This document shows, in pieces, positions 25,838 through 34,570 of a stretch of 64,000 bases of DNA; the first letter of the stretch is position 1; each line of letters begins with the position of its first letter. The stretch comes from Mucilaginibacter sp. UR6-11. GTDB taxonomy: Bacteria > Bacteroidota > Bacteroidia > Sphingobacteriales > Sphingobacteriaceae. The stretch covers positions 744,432-808,431 of the forward strand of contig NZ_JAJIWO010000002.1 in NCBI RefSeq assembly GCF_020880695.1. The letters are read 5' to 3'. The position numbers and the translations under genes were made by a program. Under the pieces are notes generated by a model. The model was not told where the DNA came from, did not search any database, and saw only the letters and a program-made list of their open reading frames with translations.

Positions 25838-26569
25838 ATGGAAAATAATAATCCAAACTACGTTTACGACAACGTAACTCAAATAAACGAAACGGATACA
25901 ACCCGCAGATTTTTAGCTAATGTATTTTTATGGATGTTTGTAGGTTTAGGTATTTCAACTTTAGCCGCTTATGCATTCGCGAATACACCGGCATTATTGC
26001 AAACCCTGGTTGATGAGTCAACACATCAATTAACCATATTTGCTTATGTGGCTATGTTTGCACCACTGGCATTTGTGTTATTGATCCGTTTTGGACTTAA
26101 CAGCATTTCATACCCGGTTTTGGGTTTGCTATTTATAGCTTATGCGGCTTTAACAGGTATTAGTTTAAGCTTTATATTGCTTGTTTATACTGCGGGGTCA
26201 GTTACCAGCGTATTTTTAACTGCATCGTTATTGTTTGGTGTAATGGCTATTGCCGGTTATACCACTCACCAGGATCTAACCAAATTTGGCTCAATAATGA
26301 TAATGCTGTTAATCGGCATTATCATCGCCAGCGTGGTAAATATGTTTTTACACAGCAGCGGCATGGATATGCTGATCTCGTACTTGGGCGTAGCTGTATT
26401 TGTAGGCTTAACCGCATACGATGTGCAAAAATTAAAACGTATTGGCGCCGGTTTAGAATATGGCGATGCTTCAGCTAAAAAAATGGCTTTAATGGGTGGT
26501 TTAACATTGTATCTTGACTTTGTGAACCTGTTCCTGATGCTGTTGCGCATCTTCGGCAGAAGAAGATAA
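25838..26569 (+). CDS. Bax inhibitor-1/YccA family membrane protein
   Basis: The 243-residue protein has seven predicted membrane helices, starting with FLANVFLWMFVGLGISTLAA and including AALTGISLSFILLVYT and GVAVFVGLTAYDVQKLKRIG. The last is the family signature loop with the Asp of the proton/calcium pore. Members are calcium-leak or stress-related inner-membrane proteins; the bacterial role is poorly defined. It is followed by a strong terminator at 26591. Confidence 0.92.
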   Translation: MENNNPNYVYDNVTQINETDTTRRFLANVFLWMFVGLGISTLAAYAFANTPALLQTLVDESTHQLTIFAYVAMFAPLAFVLLIRFGLNSISYPVLGLLFIAYAALTGISLSFILLVYTAGSVTSVFLTASLLFGVMAIAGYTTHQDLTKFGSIMIMLLIGIIIASVVNMFLHSSGMDMLISYLGVAVFVGLTAYDVQKLKRIGAGLEYGDASAKKMALMGGLTLYLDFVNLFLMLLRIFGRRR

Positions 26570-26590
26570 TCCTCCTAATGATCTTTATAA

Positions 26591-26619
26591 AGCTGCCTCC
26601 GCAAAAGGCAGCTTTTTTA
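26591..26619 (+). terminator. Intrinsic terminator after the BI-1 gene
   Basis: AGCTGCCT (26591-26598) pairs with AGGCAGCT (26606-26613), followed by a T run, 22 bases after the stop codon. Confidence 0.85.
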
Positions 26620-26682
26620 TTATGCGCTTTACTCAAACATAAAAAATTTAAAATCCTCGTTCTTTGTTACTAATATTACAAC

Positions 26683-27483
26683 ATGAAACAATACGGGTTA
26701 ATCGGCTTTCCGCTTTCGCATTCATTTTCAAAAAAATACTTTACCCAAAAATTTTTAGACGAGAACATCACCGATTCAGCATATGAACTTTATCCGTTGG
26801 AGCATGTAAAAGATCTTCAGGACCTTTTAGATGCCCATCCTGACTTATGCGGGCTAAACGTAACTGTTCCGCATAAAAAAAGCGTGTTGCGCTATCTCGA
26901 CTGGATTGAACATGATGCCCGTAACGCGGGCGCTGTAAACTGTATCCGTATCACGAAAGAGAGCCCGGTATTGGCAGCATTTTCGGGCGAGGTTGGTGTT
27001 GGCGGTCACGATTTCAGGCTGGAAGGTTTTAATACCGACCTTTATGGGTTCGAGATGTCATTAAGGCCGCTGTTAAAAGACCATCATACGGAGGCCCTGA
27101 TATTAGGCGACGGCGGCGCCGCCCAGGCGGTAAGGTGCGTATTGGAGAACCTGGATATTACCTACAAGGTGGTTACCCGGAAGCCGCATCCTGGCAACTT
27201 ATTATTTAGTGAGCTGAAGCCGCATCACATTAAAAATCATAAATTAATTATCAATACTACACCGCTGGGCACCGCTCCTAATATTCACGAGTTTCCGCCG
27301 ATACCTTACCAGGCCATTACCGATGATCATTTATTATACGATCTGATTTATAATCCGCCCGAAACGGAATTTTTAAGAAAAGGCGCCGAACGCGGCGCCA
27401 CCCCAAAAAACGGTTATGAAATGCTGGTACTGCAAGCAGAAAAATCATGGGAAATATGGACCTCAAAAGAAAAACATCCATGA
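26683..27483 (+). CDS. aroE: Shikimate dehydrogenase AroE
   Basis: The 266-residue protein has the shikimate-binding start YGLIGFPLSHSFSKKYF, the catalytic Lys in NVTVPHKKSV, the Asp in EGFNTDLYGF and an NADP-binding LILGDGGAAQAV. It reduces 3-dehydroshikimate to shikimate in aromatic amino acid synthesis. The insertion before FNTD (EVGVGGHDFRLEGF) is longer than in E. coli AroE. Its stop codon overlaps the likely gldD start by ATGA, so the two are translationally coupled. Confidence 0.95.
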   Translation: MKQYGLIGFPLSHSFSKKYFTQKFLDENITDSAYELYPLEHVKDLQDLLDAHPDLCGLNVTVPHKKSVLRYLDWIEHDARNAGAVNCIRITKESPVLAAFSGEVGVGGHDFRLEGFNTDLYGFEMSLRPLLKDHHTEALILGDGGAAQAVRCVLENLDITYKVVTRKPHPGNLLFSELKPHHIKNHKLIINTTPLGTAPNIHEFPPIPYQAITDDHLLYDLIYNPPETEFLRKGAERGATPKNGYEMLVLQAEKSWEIWTSKEKHP

Positions 27484-28076
27484 GGATATTTGCGGTGTTA
27501 ATAATAGGGTTGCTGTTTTTTTCGGCCTGTGGCGGCAGCAATGACTATTCGCCGAAACCGCGCGGATATTTCAGGATAGTGCTGCCCAAAAAAGAATATC
27601 GCGAATTTGTATCCAACTATCCGTTTACGTTTAAATATCCGGTATACGCTGTTATTGAAAAAGATACGCAAACCCGCATAGCACCAAAGCTGGTAAGTAT
27701 GACCAACCTGCTAAATATGCAGTTTAAACAGCTTAACGGCACTTTGCACCTGAGCTATGAAACCATTACCTCAAAAAAGGTATTTGACGAACTGGTTGAA
27801 GATGCCCATAAACTGGCATTTAAAAATACTGTTAAGGCAACCGATATTGACCAGGGGAATATCAGTATACCGGCACATAAGGTTTATGGTATTTATTATA
27901 CCATCGGCGGCAATGCCGCATCATCAGTGCAGTTTTTTTTAACGGATAGCGTGAAAAACTATATGCGTGGCGCATTGTATTTTAATACCGAGCCACGGCT
28001 TGATTCTATCCAGCCTGTTCTTAATTTTGTTAAGCAGGATATTAATATGATGATAAGCAGCTTTAAGTGGAAGTAA
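27480..28076 (+). CDS. gldD: Gliding motility lipoprotein GldD
   Basis: The start giving the ATGA overlap with aroE (27480) yields MRIFAVLIIGLLFFSACGG, a lipoprotein signal with the lipidated Cys at 17. Two in-frame ATGs upstream (27447, 27456) would only extend the N-terminus. The body has YSPKPRGYFRIVLPKKEY and YPVYAVIEKD, hallmarks of GldD. In Flavobacterium johnsoniae GldD is an envelope lipoprotein required for gliding. In Sphingobacteriaceae it often persists without motility, linked to type IX secretion. No other gld gene adjoins it. Confidence 0.92.
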   Translation: MRIFAVLIIGLLFFSACGGSNDYSPKPRGYFRIVLPKKEYREFVSNYPFTFKYPVYAVIEKDTQTRIAPKLVSMTNLLNMQFKQLNGTLHLSYETITSKKVFDELVEDAHKLAFKNTVKATDIDQGNISIPAHKVYGIYYTIGGNAASSVQFFLTDSVKNYMRGALYFNTEPRLDSIQPVLNFVKQDINMMISSFKWK

Positions 28077-28188
28077 GGGAACTATCGGATTTCGGAATTG
28101 CAATTTCGGAACCAGATAATTCTATAAATTAAATTATTAATCCGGCGGCGATAAATCCGAAATCGAACATCGAAATCCGAAATACAAC
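28077..28188. repeat. Intergenic word-repeat palindrome (gldD / MBL gap)
   Basis: GATTTCGGA (28088-28096) is the inverse of TCCGAAATC (28156-28164), and the word recurs at 28176-28183. The right part, ATCGAACATCGAAATCCGAA, closely matches the gap at 43349. Confidence 0.6.
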
Positions 28189-28827
28189 ATGTCTTCAGTA
28201 AAAGCATTCCTTAATAACCCGTTCCAGGAAAACACTTATATTTTATATGATGAAACCGGCGAATGTGCCATCATAGATCCCGGCATGGATAACTCGGCCG
28301 AGCAAAACGTGGTGGTTAACTTCATTAAAAATAATAACCTTAAACCGGTATTGTTGCTTAACACCCATTGCCATATAGACCATGTGCTGGGCAATAAGTT
28401 TGTGTTTGACATGTATGGCTTAAAGCCCCGGTTTAACAGGGGTGAGCTGCCGGTGCTTGAGGCGGTTGTTGGTTATGCCCCGCAATATGGCTTCAGGTAT
28501 GACCCGTCGCCGATACCCGAGGTTTTTTTAGGCGAAACCGGTGCGGTAAACTTTGGTAATACTACCTTGAAATTAATCTATGCCCCCGGCCATTCGCCCG
28601 CGCATTTATGCTTTCATGACGAAGATGCAAACCTGGTAATAGGCGGCGATGTATTATTTAGAGGAAGTATTGGCCGTACAGACCTGCCCGGCGGCGACTT
28701 TCAGCAACTGATAGGTAACATCGAGCAAAAATTACTGACGCTTCCTGACGACTGTACTATTTACCCGGGCCATGGCCCCGAAACTACTATTGGTTTTGAA
28801 AAGCTGCATAATCCTTTTTTAGTGTAG
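28189..28827 (+). CDS. MBL-fold metallohydrolase (glyoxalase II-like)
   Basis: The 212-residue protein has the metal motif LLNTHCHIDHVLGN (HxHxDH) and APGHSPAHLCF, a metal-bridging Asp in VIGGDVLFRGSIGRTDLPGG, and the distal His in YPGHGPETTIG. Members hydrolyse thioesters such as S-lactoylglutathione or related substrates. Bacteroidota lack glutathione, so the true substrate is uncertain. It is cytoplasmic and lies upstream of a LolE-type permease. Confidence 0.9.
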   Translation: MSSVKAFLNNPFQENTYILYDETGECAIIDPGMDNSAEQNVVVNFIKNNNLKPVLLLNTHCHIDHVLGNKFVFDMYGLKPRFNRGELPVLEAVVGYAPQYGFRYDPSPIPEVFLGETGAVNFGNTTLKLIYAPGHSPAHLCFHDEDANLVIGGDVLFRGSIGRTDLPGGDFQQLIGNIEQKLLTLPDDCTIYPGHGPETTIGFEKLHNPFLV

Positions 28828-28909
28828 TCGGGAGGTACGTTAACGTTATGCGTTTTACGTACTTTTGCATCAACAAACGAAAAACTTACCACGTAAACGT
28901 ATAACGTAA
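28828..28909. repeat. Intergenic word-repeat palindrome (MBL / permease gap)
   Basis: ACGTTATGCGTTTTACGT (28843-28860) pairs, apart from one indel and one mismatch, with ACGTAAACGTATAACGT (28891-28907). The right arm shares ACGTATAACGTA with the gap at 51900. Confidence 0.6.
28860..28867 (+). promoter_or_regulatory. TAnnTTTG -7 box in the MBL / permease gap
   Basis: TACTTTTG matches the consensus, in the loop of the palindrome, 42 bases before the TTG start at 28910. Confidence 0.4.
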
Positions 28910-30136
28910 TTGAATACTTCCATCTACATAGCCAAACGGTATCTGGTATCAAGCAAAAAAATGCATGCTATCAATATTATATCCGGCATATCCATGATGG
29001 GGATACTGATTGGTACGGCTGCGTTAATCATCCTGCTGTCCGTATTTAACGGGTTAGAGAAAGTTATTGTGTCGTTAAACAGCAACTTTGCTCCCGAACT
29101 GCGTATTGCAGCCCGCCTCGGAAAAACTTTTAATCCTAATACTGCATACTTTAAATCAATACACCATGATTCCAGGCTGTTCTCTTATACCGAGGTCTTG
29201 GAGGACAAGGTAGTGATCCAATATGGCGACAAAACTTTTATCGGCCGCATAAAAGGTGTTAGCGAAGAGTTTTTAAAAAATACCCGGCTTGACAGCACTA
29301 TACTTGATGGCTCGTTTACATTACAAAGCAATAACAGCCCAATGGCAGTGCTGGGGGTTATAGTACACAATAATCTGGGTATTAATATAAACAGTTTAAA
29401 GCCATTACAGATCTACTCGCCCAAGCGTGATAATGCTATTTCCATCAATCCTGAGGACGAATTTACTGCGCGCAGCATTTACCCGTCGGGCGTTTTCTCT
29501 ATACAGCAGGAATCGGATGATTTTGTGATCGTGCCCATTGAGTTTACCCGTGATCTGTTTAACCAGCCCGCCGAGGTTTCATCTATCGATCTGAATTATA
29601 AAAAAGGAACTGACCTGGCATCTGTAGAAACAGAACTGCAGCAAAAATTAGGTGAGGGGTATACCGTAAAGAACCGCCGCGAGCAGGACACCACCTTATA
29701 CAAAACACTTAACTACGAGAGGTGGGCCGTGTTTATGATACTTGCCTTTGTAGTAATTATAGCGGCATTTAATATCGTCGGATCATTAACTATTCTGGTT
29801 ATTGATAAACGCAAGGACATTGCTATTTTAACCAGCCTGGGCGGCAACAGGCGATTGATTCAGGGCATATTCTTTTTTGAGGGGCTGATGATTTCATTGA
29901 TAGGCTGCTTTATTGGCATTGTGCTTGGTTTCATATTTTGTATATTGCAGCAACGTTATGGCATGATACAGGTTGATGGTAAAATAAACGTGCCTAACAA
30001 CGCCTACCCGATAGATATAAAACTGACTGACTTTGGCCTGGTATTTTTCACGGTACTGGTTATCTCGGTCATAGCCTCGGGCATCAGTGCCAGATTAAGC
30101 ATAAAAGGATTGGATGATATCAAACAGGATTTATAA
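28910..30136 (+). CDS. LolE/FtsX-type ABC transporter permease
   Basis: The 408-residue protein opens with NTSIYIAKRYLVSSKK from a TTG start; the family N-terminus fits this start exactly. One membrane helix follows (about 21-47), then a large periplasmic domain, then three helices near 265-400 (WAVFMILAFVVIIAAF, IFFFEGLMISLIGCFIG, VFFTVLVISVIASGI) in FtsX order. Relatives extract lipoproteins from the inner membrane (LolCDE) or remodel the envelope. No ATPase gene is adjacent. The end DDIKQDL is unremarkable. Confidence 0.88.
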   Translation: MNTSIYIAKRYLVSSKKMHAINIISGISMMGILIGTAALIILLSVFNGLEKVIVSLNSNFAPELRIAARLGKTFNPNTAYFKSIHHDSRLFSYTEVLEDKVVIQYGDKTFIGRIKGVSEEFLKNTRLDSTILDGSFTLQSNNSPMAVLGVIVHNNLGININSLKPLQIYSPKRDNAISINPEDEFTARSIYPSGVFSIQQESDDFVIVPIEFTRDLFNQPAEVSSIDLNYKKGTDLASVETELQQKLGEGYTVKNRREQDTTLYKTLNYERWAVFMILAFVVIIAAFNIVGSLTILVIDKRKDIAILTSLGGNRRLIQGIFFFEGLMISLIGCFIGIVLGFIFCILQQRYGMIQVDGKINVPNNAYPIDIKLTDFGLVFFTVLVISVIASGISARLSIKGLDDIKQDL

Positions 30137-30141
30137 TTTTG
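30134..30141 (+). promoter_or_regulatory. TAnnTTTG -7 box, 4 bases before the 30146 start
   Basis: TAATTTTG ends 4 bases before the ATG, so transcription from it would start at or next to the start codon. A TTG at 30110-30112 lies 21 bases upstream and could be the -33 element. The box overlaps the permease stop codon region. Confidence 0.5.
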
Positions 30142-30145
30142 CCAT

Positions 30146-30523
30146 ATGCGTTTATCAGGGATCTATATTGTTTTAGTGTTGTTGCTGATGATAGGTATGA
30201 TGGCCTGTAAGCATAAAACGGATAAAGCCGGTGCGCCGCGTACCGAAGTATTTAAAGGCTTGTATAGCTTTGCTCCCGGAGCCAAAACATTTCAGCCCTG
30301 CGGATTACAAACCGAATATTGGGTTGCCGACAGCTGCGCTCAGTTAGAGCTTAAATATTCACAAACTATCCCTTTTGAACAAAAAGCCCGACCGGTATAT
30401 ATTGAGGTAGCGGGCGAAAAAATAAAATCAGCCGCGGGTAGTAACGGTGCCGCTTACGACAGCACGCTGGTAGTAAGAAAAGTAATAAAGCTAACTAAAG
30501 ACATACCTGCCGGCTGCAAGTAA
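30146..30523 (+). CDS. Small lipoprotein of unknown function
   Basis: The 125-residue protein has a lipoprotein signal (IGMMACKHK, lipidated Cys21). The mature part starts with FKGLYSFAPGAKTFQPCG, then EYWVADSCAQLELKYSQ and VYIEVAGEKIKS, a compact strand-rich domain with two more cysteines. It resembles the OB-like C-terminal module of NlpE-type lipoproteins, but this is from memory and weak. It lies 9 bases after the permease gene. Confidence 0.7.
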   Translation: MRLSGIYIVLVLLLMIGMMACKHKTDKAGAPRTEVFKGLYSFAPGAKTFQPCGLQTEYWVADSCAQLELKYSQTIPFEQKARPVYIEVAGEKIKSAAGSNGAAYDSTLVVRKVIKLTKDIPAGCK

Positions 30524-30593
30524 ATTTTTAGCACTATATTGTTCATATTAAAAATCAAACTCAATTGCCTGTTTGGCGTTAATTAAATTAATT

Positions 30594-30965
30594 ATGGAAT
30601 CAAAACGTCAACAAAAATTTGCCGGAGTAATTCAGGAAGATCTCGCCGCTATATTTCAGCGCGAAGGGATGAATTATTTACCTAATACAATGGTTACCAT
30701 AACCAAAGTAAGGGTTACACCCGACCTGGCAATAGCAAGGGTGTTTTTAAGTTTTTTTAATAACACCAACACAGCGTTGGCGTTGCAAACCATAAAACTG
30801 CACGCGTCAGAAATCAGGTATAAGCTTGGCGGGCGTATAAAGGACCAGGTAAGGGTAATACCTCAGCTGGAGTTTTTTATTGACGATACCAGCGAGTATG
30901 TTGATCGGATGGAGAAGATTTTTGATAAGATCCATCGCGAAGAAAAACAACCCGATACGGAATAA
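30594..30965 (+). CDS. rbfA: Ribosome-binding factor RbfA
   Basis: The start MESKRQQKFAGVIQEDLAA is chosen over an upstream TTG-type extension. The 123-residue KH-like protein has the family pattern VTITKVRVTPDLAIARVFLS and a C-terminal KDQVRVIPQLEFFIDDTSEY. RbfA binds the 30S subunit and is needed for 16S rRNA 5'-end maturation, especially in the cold. The M23 peptidase gene follows after 21 bases. Confidence 0.95.
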   Translation: MESKRQQKFAGVIQEDLAAIFQREGMNYLPNTMVTITKVRVTPDLAIARVFLSFFNNTNTALALQTIKLHASEIRYKLGGRIKDQVRVIPQLEFFIDDTSEYVDRMEKIFDKIHREEKQPDTE

Positions 30966-30986
30966 CCTCAAAGAGAGAAGTTTAAT

Positions 30987-31682
30987 ATGGATGCATCTGC
31001 AACGCTGGCTGCATATATCAGGGCACATCCCTATGCTATTGGCAAAGTAGTTGATTTTAATGCCGAAACCGATAAACTGCATAAGTTTAATTTAACGGCT
31101 TCTAATATTGATTTGGACCATAATGTTGTTTGGGATACGGTTAAGTTTAGCAATTGGATAAACGCGAAGCTTAAGGCATCCAACAGCCGTTATGGCATAG
31201 GCGGATATATGGAGCACCGCACGCTATACGCCCGCAGCCCGTTGTTTGACACCGGCGATGAGCCCCGTCGCCTGCACCTGGGCATTGATATTTGGGCGCC
31301 GGCGGGCACACCTGTATATTCGCCCTTAGCCGGATGTATTCATAGCTTCCGGAACAATAATAATTTTGGCGATTACGGGCCCACTATTATTCTGCAACAT
31401 GAGTTGGACGGGTTAGTGCTTTATAGCCTCTACGGACATTTAAACCGTAAAAGCCTGTTGAGTTTAAAGATAGGGCAGGCCATAAATAAAAATCAAAAAA
31501 TTGGAGAACTTGGTAACCTGGAAGATAATGGCGGCTGGCCCCCGCACCTGCATTTTCAATTAATGTTTGATATGGAAGGCCATACCGGCGATTATCCCGG
31601 TGTGGCTCGTTTTTCTGAAAAAGCCCGGTACCTCAAAAACATCCCCAACCCTAACTTAATATTAAGGTTCCCAAAAATCTGA
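30987..31682 (+). CDS. M23 (LytM) family metallopeptidase without signal peptide
   Basis: The 231-residue protein carries a complete LytM core: RRLHLGIDIWAPAGTPV (HxxxD zinc motif), YGHLNRKSL and PPHLHFQLMFD (HxH). These peptidases cut peptidoglycan cross-bridges. No signal peptide or lipobox is visible at the annotated start, which is odd for a wall hydrolase. The N-terminal 90 residues are a distinct region with no motif I know. It is 3 bases upstream of tsaE and 21 bases after rbfA, so the three form an operon. Confidence 0.88.
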   Translation: MDASATLAAYIRAHPYAIGKVVDFNAETDKLHKFNLTASNIDLDHNVVWDTVKFSNWINAKLKASNSRYGIGGYMEHRTLYARSPLFDTGDEPRRLHLGIDIWAPAGTPVYSPLAGCIHSFRNNNNFGDYGPTIILQHELDGLVLYSLYGHLNRKSLLSLKIGQAINKNQKIGELGNLEDNGGWPPHLHFQLMFDMEGHTGDYPGVARFSEKARYLKNIPNPNLILRFPKI

Positions 31683-31684
31683 AT

Positions 31685-32101
31685 ATGATATTAACCGCAA
31701 AAAAACTTTCAGATCTTTCTGATATCGCATCGCAGCTTATAGCCAATGCAGGCGACAATCGCATATTTTTATTCAGGGGCGATATGGGTGCCGGCAAAAC
31801 AACATTCATCAAATCGCTTTGCGAAGCACTGGGTGTAAAAGAACCCGTTACCAGCCCGACGTTTGCGATAGTGAATGAATATCAGGGTACCAACGCCCGC
31901 ATTTATCATTTTGATTTTTATCGGCTAAAAAACCAAACTGAGGCTTTGGACATGGGCGCCGAAGAGTATTTTTACTCGGGTAATTACTGTTTTATTGAAT
32001 GGCCGGAGAAGATCCCGGATATGTTGCCTCTGCATTATATCAGCGTAAGCCTAAAGGTTTTAAATGACGATAGCAGGGAAATAACTATTGGGAAAATTTG
32101 A
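31685..32101 (+). CDS. tsaE: tRNA threonylcarbamoyladenosine ATPase TsaE
   Basis: The 138-residue protein has the Walker A FRGDMGAGKTTFIKS and the family segment VTSPTFAIVNEYQG, then HFDFYRL and FIEWPEKIPD. TsaE is the ATPase that drives the TsaBD complex in forming t6A on ANN-decoding tRNAs. Length and motifs are typical. It precedes ald by 38 bases, an order seen in several Bacteroidota. Confidence 0.95.
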   Translation: MILTAKKLSDLSDIASQLIANAGDNRIFLFRGDMGAGKTTFIKSLCEALGVKEPVTSPTFAIVNEYQGTNARIYHFDFYRLKNQTEALDMGAEEYFYSGNYCFIEWPEKIPDMLPLHYISVSLKVLNDDSREITIGKI

Positions 32102-32139
32102 TGGAATTTTCTTACCTTCATCATCCATAAAAATACAGT

Positions 32140-33366
32140 ATGAGTTCAGGGAAATACAGTGGGTTTTCAGATATTGCCAAACAGGCGATGATGCAGCCCC
32201 AGGAGTCGATGCTCGAGGTTAAGAACAAAAAGAACAAACTTTTTATTGGCATCCCAAAGGAAGTTTCTTTCCAGGAGAACCGGGTACCCTTAACTCCCCT
32301 GTCTGTGGCTTTGCTCGTTAACAACGGTCATGAAGTAATGCTGGAGAGTAACGCCGGCAAAGCGGCCAAGTTTTTAGATAAAGATTATGCAGAGCAGGGC
32401 GCTCAGATTGTATTTGACACCAAACAGCTTTACGAGGCTGATATCATTATTAAAATTGCCCCGCCTACGCTGGAGGAAATTGCGCTGATGAAACCTGGGC
32501 AGATCCTGATATCAGCTCTGCAGATATCTACCCTAAAGCCCGAATGCCTGCGTGCCATGCTTAAAAAACAAATAACTGCTTTGTGTTTTGAGCATTTGCG
32601 TGATGAGGGCAACTCATTAAGTGTGGTACGCGCCATGAGCGAAATAGTAGGCGCTACCTCTATACTGATAGCCGCCGAATACCTAAGCAATGTTTTTGAC
32701 GGTAAAGGCTTAATGCTGGGCGGTATAACCGGCGTGCCACCAACAGAAATTGTAATATTGGGTGCAGGCACCGTAGGAGAATATGCCGCGCGTACGGCCA
32801 TATCATTAGGTGCCGAAGTGAAAGTTTTTGATCCGTCTATTTATAAATTGCGCCGCCTGCAAAATAACATAGGGGCCAGAGTTTTTACATCCGTTGTGCA
32901 GCCTATTGTTTTGGAGAAAGCCATAACTACCTGCGATGTTGCCATAGGCGCCATGCGTGCCGAAGACGGCCGCAGTCCGTGCCTGGTAACTGAAACTACG
33001 GTAAGCAAGATGAAGCCAAACTCGGTAATTATTGATGTAAGTATTGACCAGGGCGGCTGTTTTGAAACCTCGGAGATCACCAACCATACGCATCCGGTAT
33101 TCCGTAAATATGATGTTATACACTATTGCGTACCAAACATTGCGTCGCGTGTTGCGCGTACCGCTACTTATGCGCTTACCAATATTTTTGCGCCGATATT
33201 GTTAGAGATTGGCGAACAGGGAGGTATTAAGAATGTCATCTGGCAAAAATCGGGCATCCGCGATGCGGTTTATATTTACCAGGGCCACCTAACCAATAAA
33301 CATATTGCCGAACGTTTCTCCCTGCCAAGCAAAGACCTTGACCTGTTAATTGTTTCACAACATTAA
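32140..33366 (+). CDS. ald: Alanine dehydrogenase
   Basis: The 408-residue protein has an N-terminal extension of about 38 residues before FIGIPKEVSFQENRVPLTP, the conserved Ald opening. Further motifs are CFEHLRDEGNSLSVVRAMSE, the NAD-binding VILGAGTVGEYAARTA and VIIDVSIDQGGCFETS. Ald converts pyruvate and ammonium to L-alanine reversibly. Bacteroidota Ald proteins share this N-terminal extension. Lys and His of the active site lie in the conserved N-terminal domain. It is probably last in the rbfA-M23-tsaE run. Confidence 0.9.
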   Translation: MSSGKYSGFSDIAKQAMMQPQESMLEVKNKKNKLFIGIPKEVSFQENRVPLTPLSVALLVNNGHEVMLESNAGKAAKFLDKDYAEQGAQIVFDTKQLYEADIIIKIAPPTLEEIALMKPGQILISALQISTLKPECLRAMLKKQITALCFEHLRDEGNSLSVVRAMSEIVGATSILIAAEYLSNVFDGKGLMLGGITGVPPTEIVILGAGTVGEYAARTAISLGAEVKVFDPSIYKLRRLQNNIGARVFTSVVQPIVLEKAITTCDVAIGAMRAEDGRSPCLVTETTVSKMKPNSVIIDVSIDQGGCFETSEITNHTHPVFRKYDVIHYCVPNIASRVARTATYALTNIFAPILLEIGEQGGIKNVIWQKSGIRDAVYIYQGHLTNKHIAERFSLPSKDLDLLIVSQH

Positions 33367-33547
33367 GGATAGCTTCCTGTTTCCTGATTTTACGCCTTGT
33401 TGTGTTTAATAACAACACACATGATATTGTTTTATGCAAAGGCATTAAAATTGCTAGGTAGAAACCGGAAAAGTATAGCTAAAGGTCGTCAAGGTAAATT
33501 AGTTTTTCAGGACGAAATGCGTTAGTTATTAAACCGTACATTACAAA

Positions 33548-33555
33548 TATATTTG
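33548..33555 (+). promoter_or_regulatory. TAnnTTTG -7 box, 8 bases before the BrkB start
   Basis: TATATTTG matches the consensus and ends 8 bases before the ATG at 33564, predicting a leader of only a few bases. Confidence 0.5.
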
Positions 33556-33563
33556 ATTTTAGA

Positions 33564-34553
33564 ATGAGAATTTTCAGAAAAGCATACCTCAAAAAAATTT
33601 GGAAAATCTTAGTAGCCACCTTTAGCGGCTTTATTGATGATAACGGCCTAAAATTAAGTGCCTCGCTGGCTTATTATACCGTTTTTTCGCTAGCGCCGCT
33701 TTTAATATTGATAATATCATTGGCCGGCCTTTTTTTTGGTAATGATGCTGCAACCAACCGGTTGTATCCTCAAATCGCGCAGTATGTGGGCTCGCAGGCC
33801 GCTTTGCAAATACAATCGATGTTAAAAAGCCTTGCATTTTCGGGCAAATCCGGAACGGCGGTTGTAATTGGTGTGGTAACACTAATGATAGGCGCGAGCA
33901 GCATTTTTGTAGAAATTCAGGATTCAATAAATATAATCTGGAGGGTTAAGGCTAAACCCAAAAAAGGATGGCTTAAACTAATTCAAAACAGATTTTTATC
34001 ATTCTCACTTATAGCCAGTTTAGGTTTCCTGCTACTGGTTTCACTGGTGATTAATTTTTTAATGGATGCTTTAAGTAAAAAACTGGTTCATTTTTTACCC
34101 TATATAACCAATCTGCTTATTAAAGGCATTAACCTGGGCATCACCCTGATTGTAATATCCACCTTGTTCGCCATAATATTTAAAGTATTACCCGATGTTA
34201 AAATAAGGTGGAGAGATGTGCGTATAGGCGCAGTTTTCACAGCTATGTTGTTTATGCTGGGTCAGTATGGCATTAGTTTGTACCTGCAATATACAGCGCA
34301 AAATTCGGCATACGGCGCTGCCGGCTCTATTATTTTGCTGCTGCTGTGGATCTATTACACGGCAGCTATACTGTATATCGGTGCAGAATTTACAGAGGTT
34401 TATGCCGAAGCGATCGGCTGCAAAATTGAGCCCGCAGAGTATGCTGTACATGTTATCCAAACCGAAGTAGAGCACACCGTTAAAACACTTCCGCCGCAAA
34501 ACCCTGAACTTAAAGGCGAACTTAAACAACCCGAAGAACCTAAAAAGACTTAA
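33564..34553 (+). CDS. YihY/BrkB family inner-membrane protein
   Basis: The 329-residue protein has six predicted membrane segments, with the family opening LKLSASLAYYTVFSLAPLL and later WRDVRIGAVFTAMLFMLGQY and ILLLLWIYYTAAILYIGAEF. The family was once called ribonuclease BN, incorrectly; its function is not established. A proline- and charge-rich tail (about 300-329) is cytoplasmic. It stands alone with its own TAnnTTTG box. Confidence 0.88.
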   Translation: MRIFRKAYLKKIWKILVATFSGFIDDNGLKLSASLAYYTVFSLAPLLILIISLAGLFFGNDAATNRLYPQIAQYVGSQAALQIQSMLKSLAFSGKSGTAVVIGVVTLMIGASSIFVEIQDSINIIWRVKAKPKKGWLKLIQNRFLSFSLIASLGFLLLVSLVINFLMDALSKKLVHFLPYITNLLIKGINLGITLIVISTLFAIIFKVLPDVKIRWRDVRIGAVFTAMLFMLGQYGISLYLQYTAQNSAYGAAGSIILLLLWIYYTAAILYIGAEFTEVYAEAIGCKIEPAEYAVHVIQTEVEHTVKTLPPQNPELKGELKQPEEPKKT

Positions 34554-34570
34554 TTAATGCGGATAAATTA

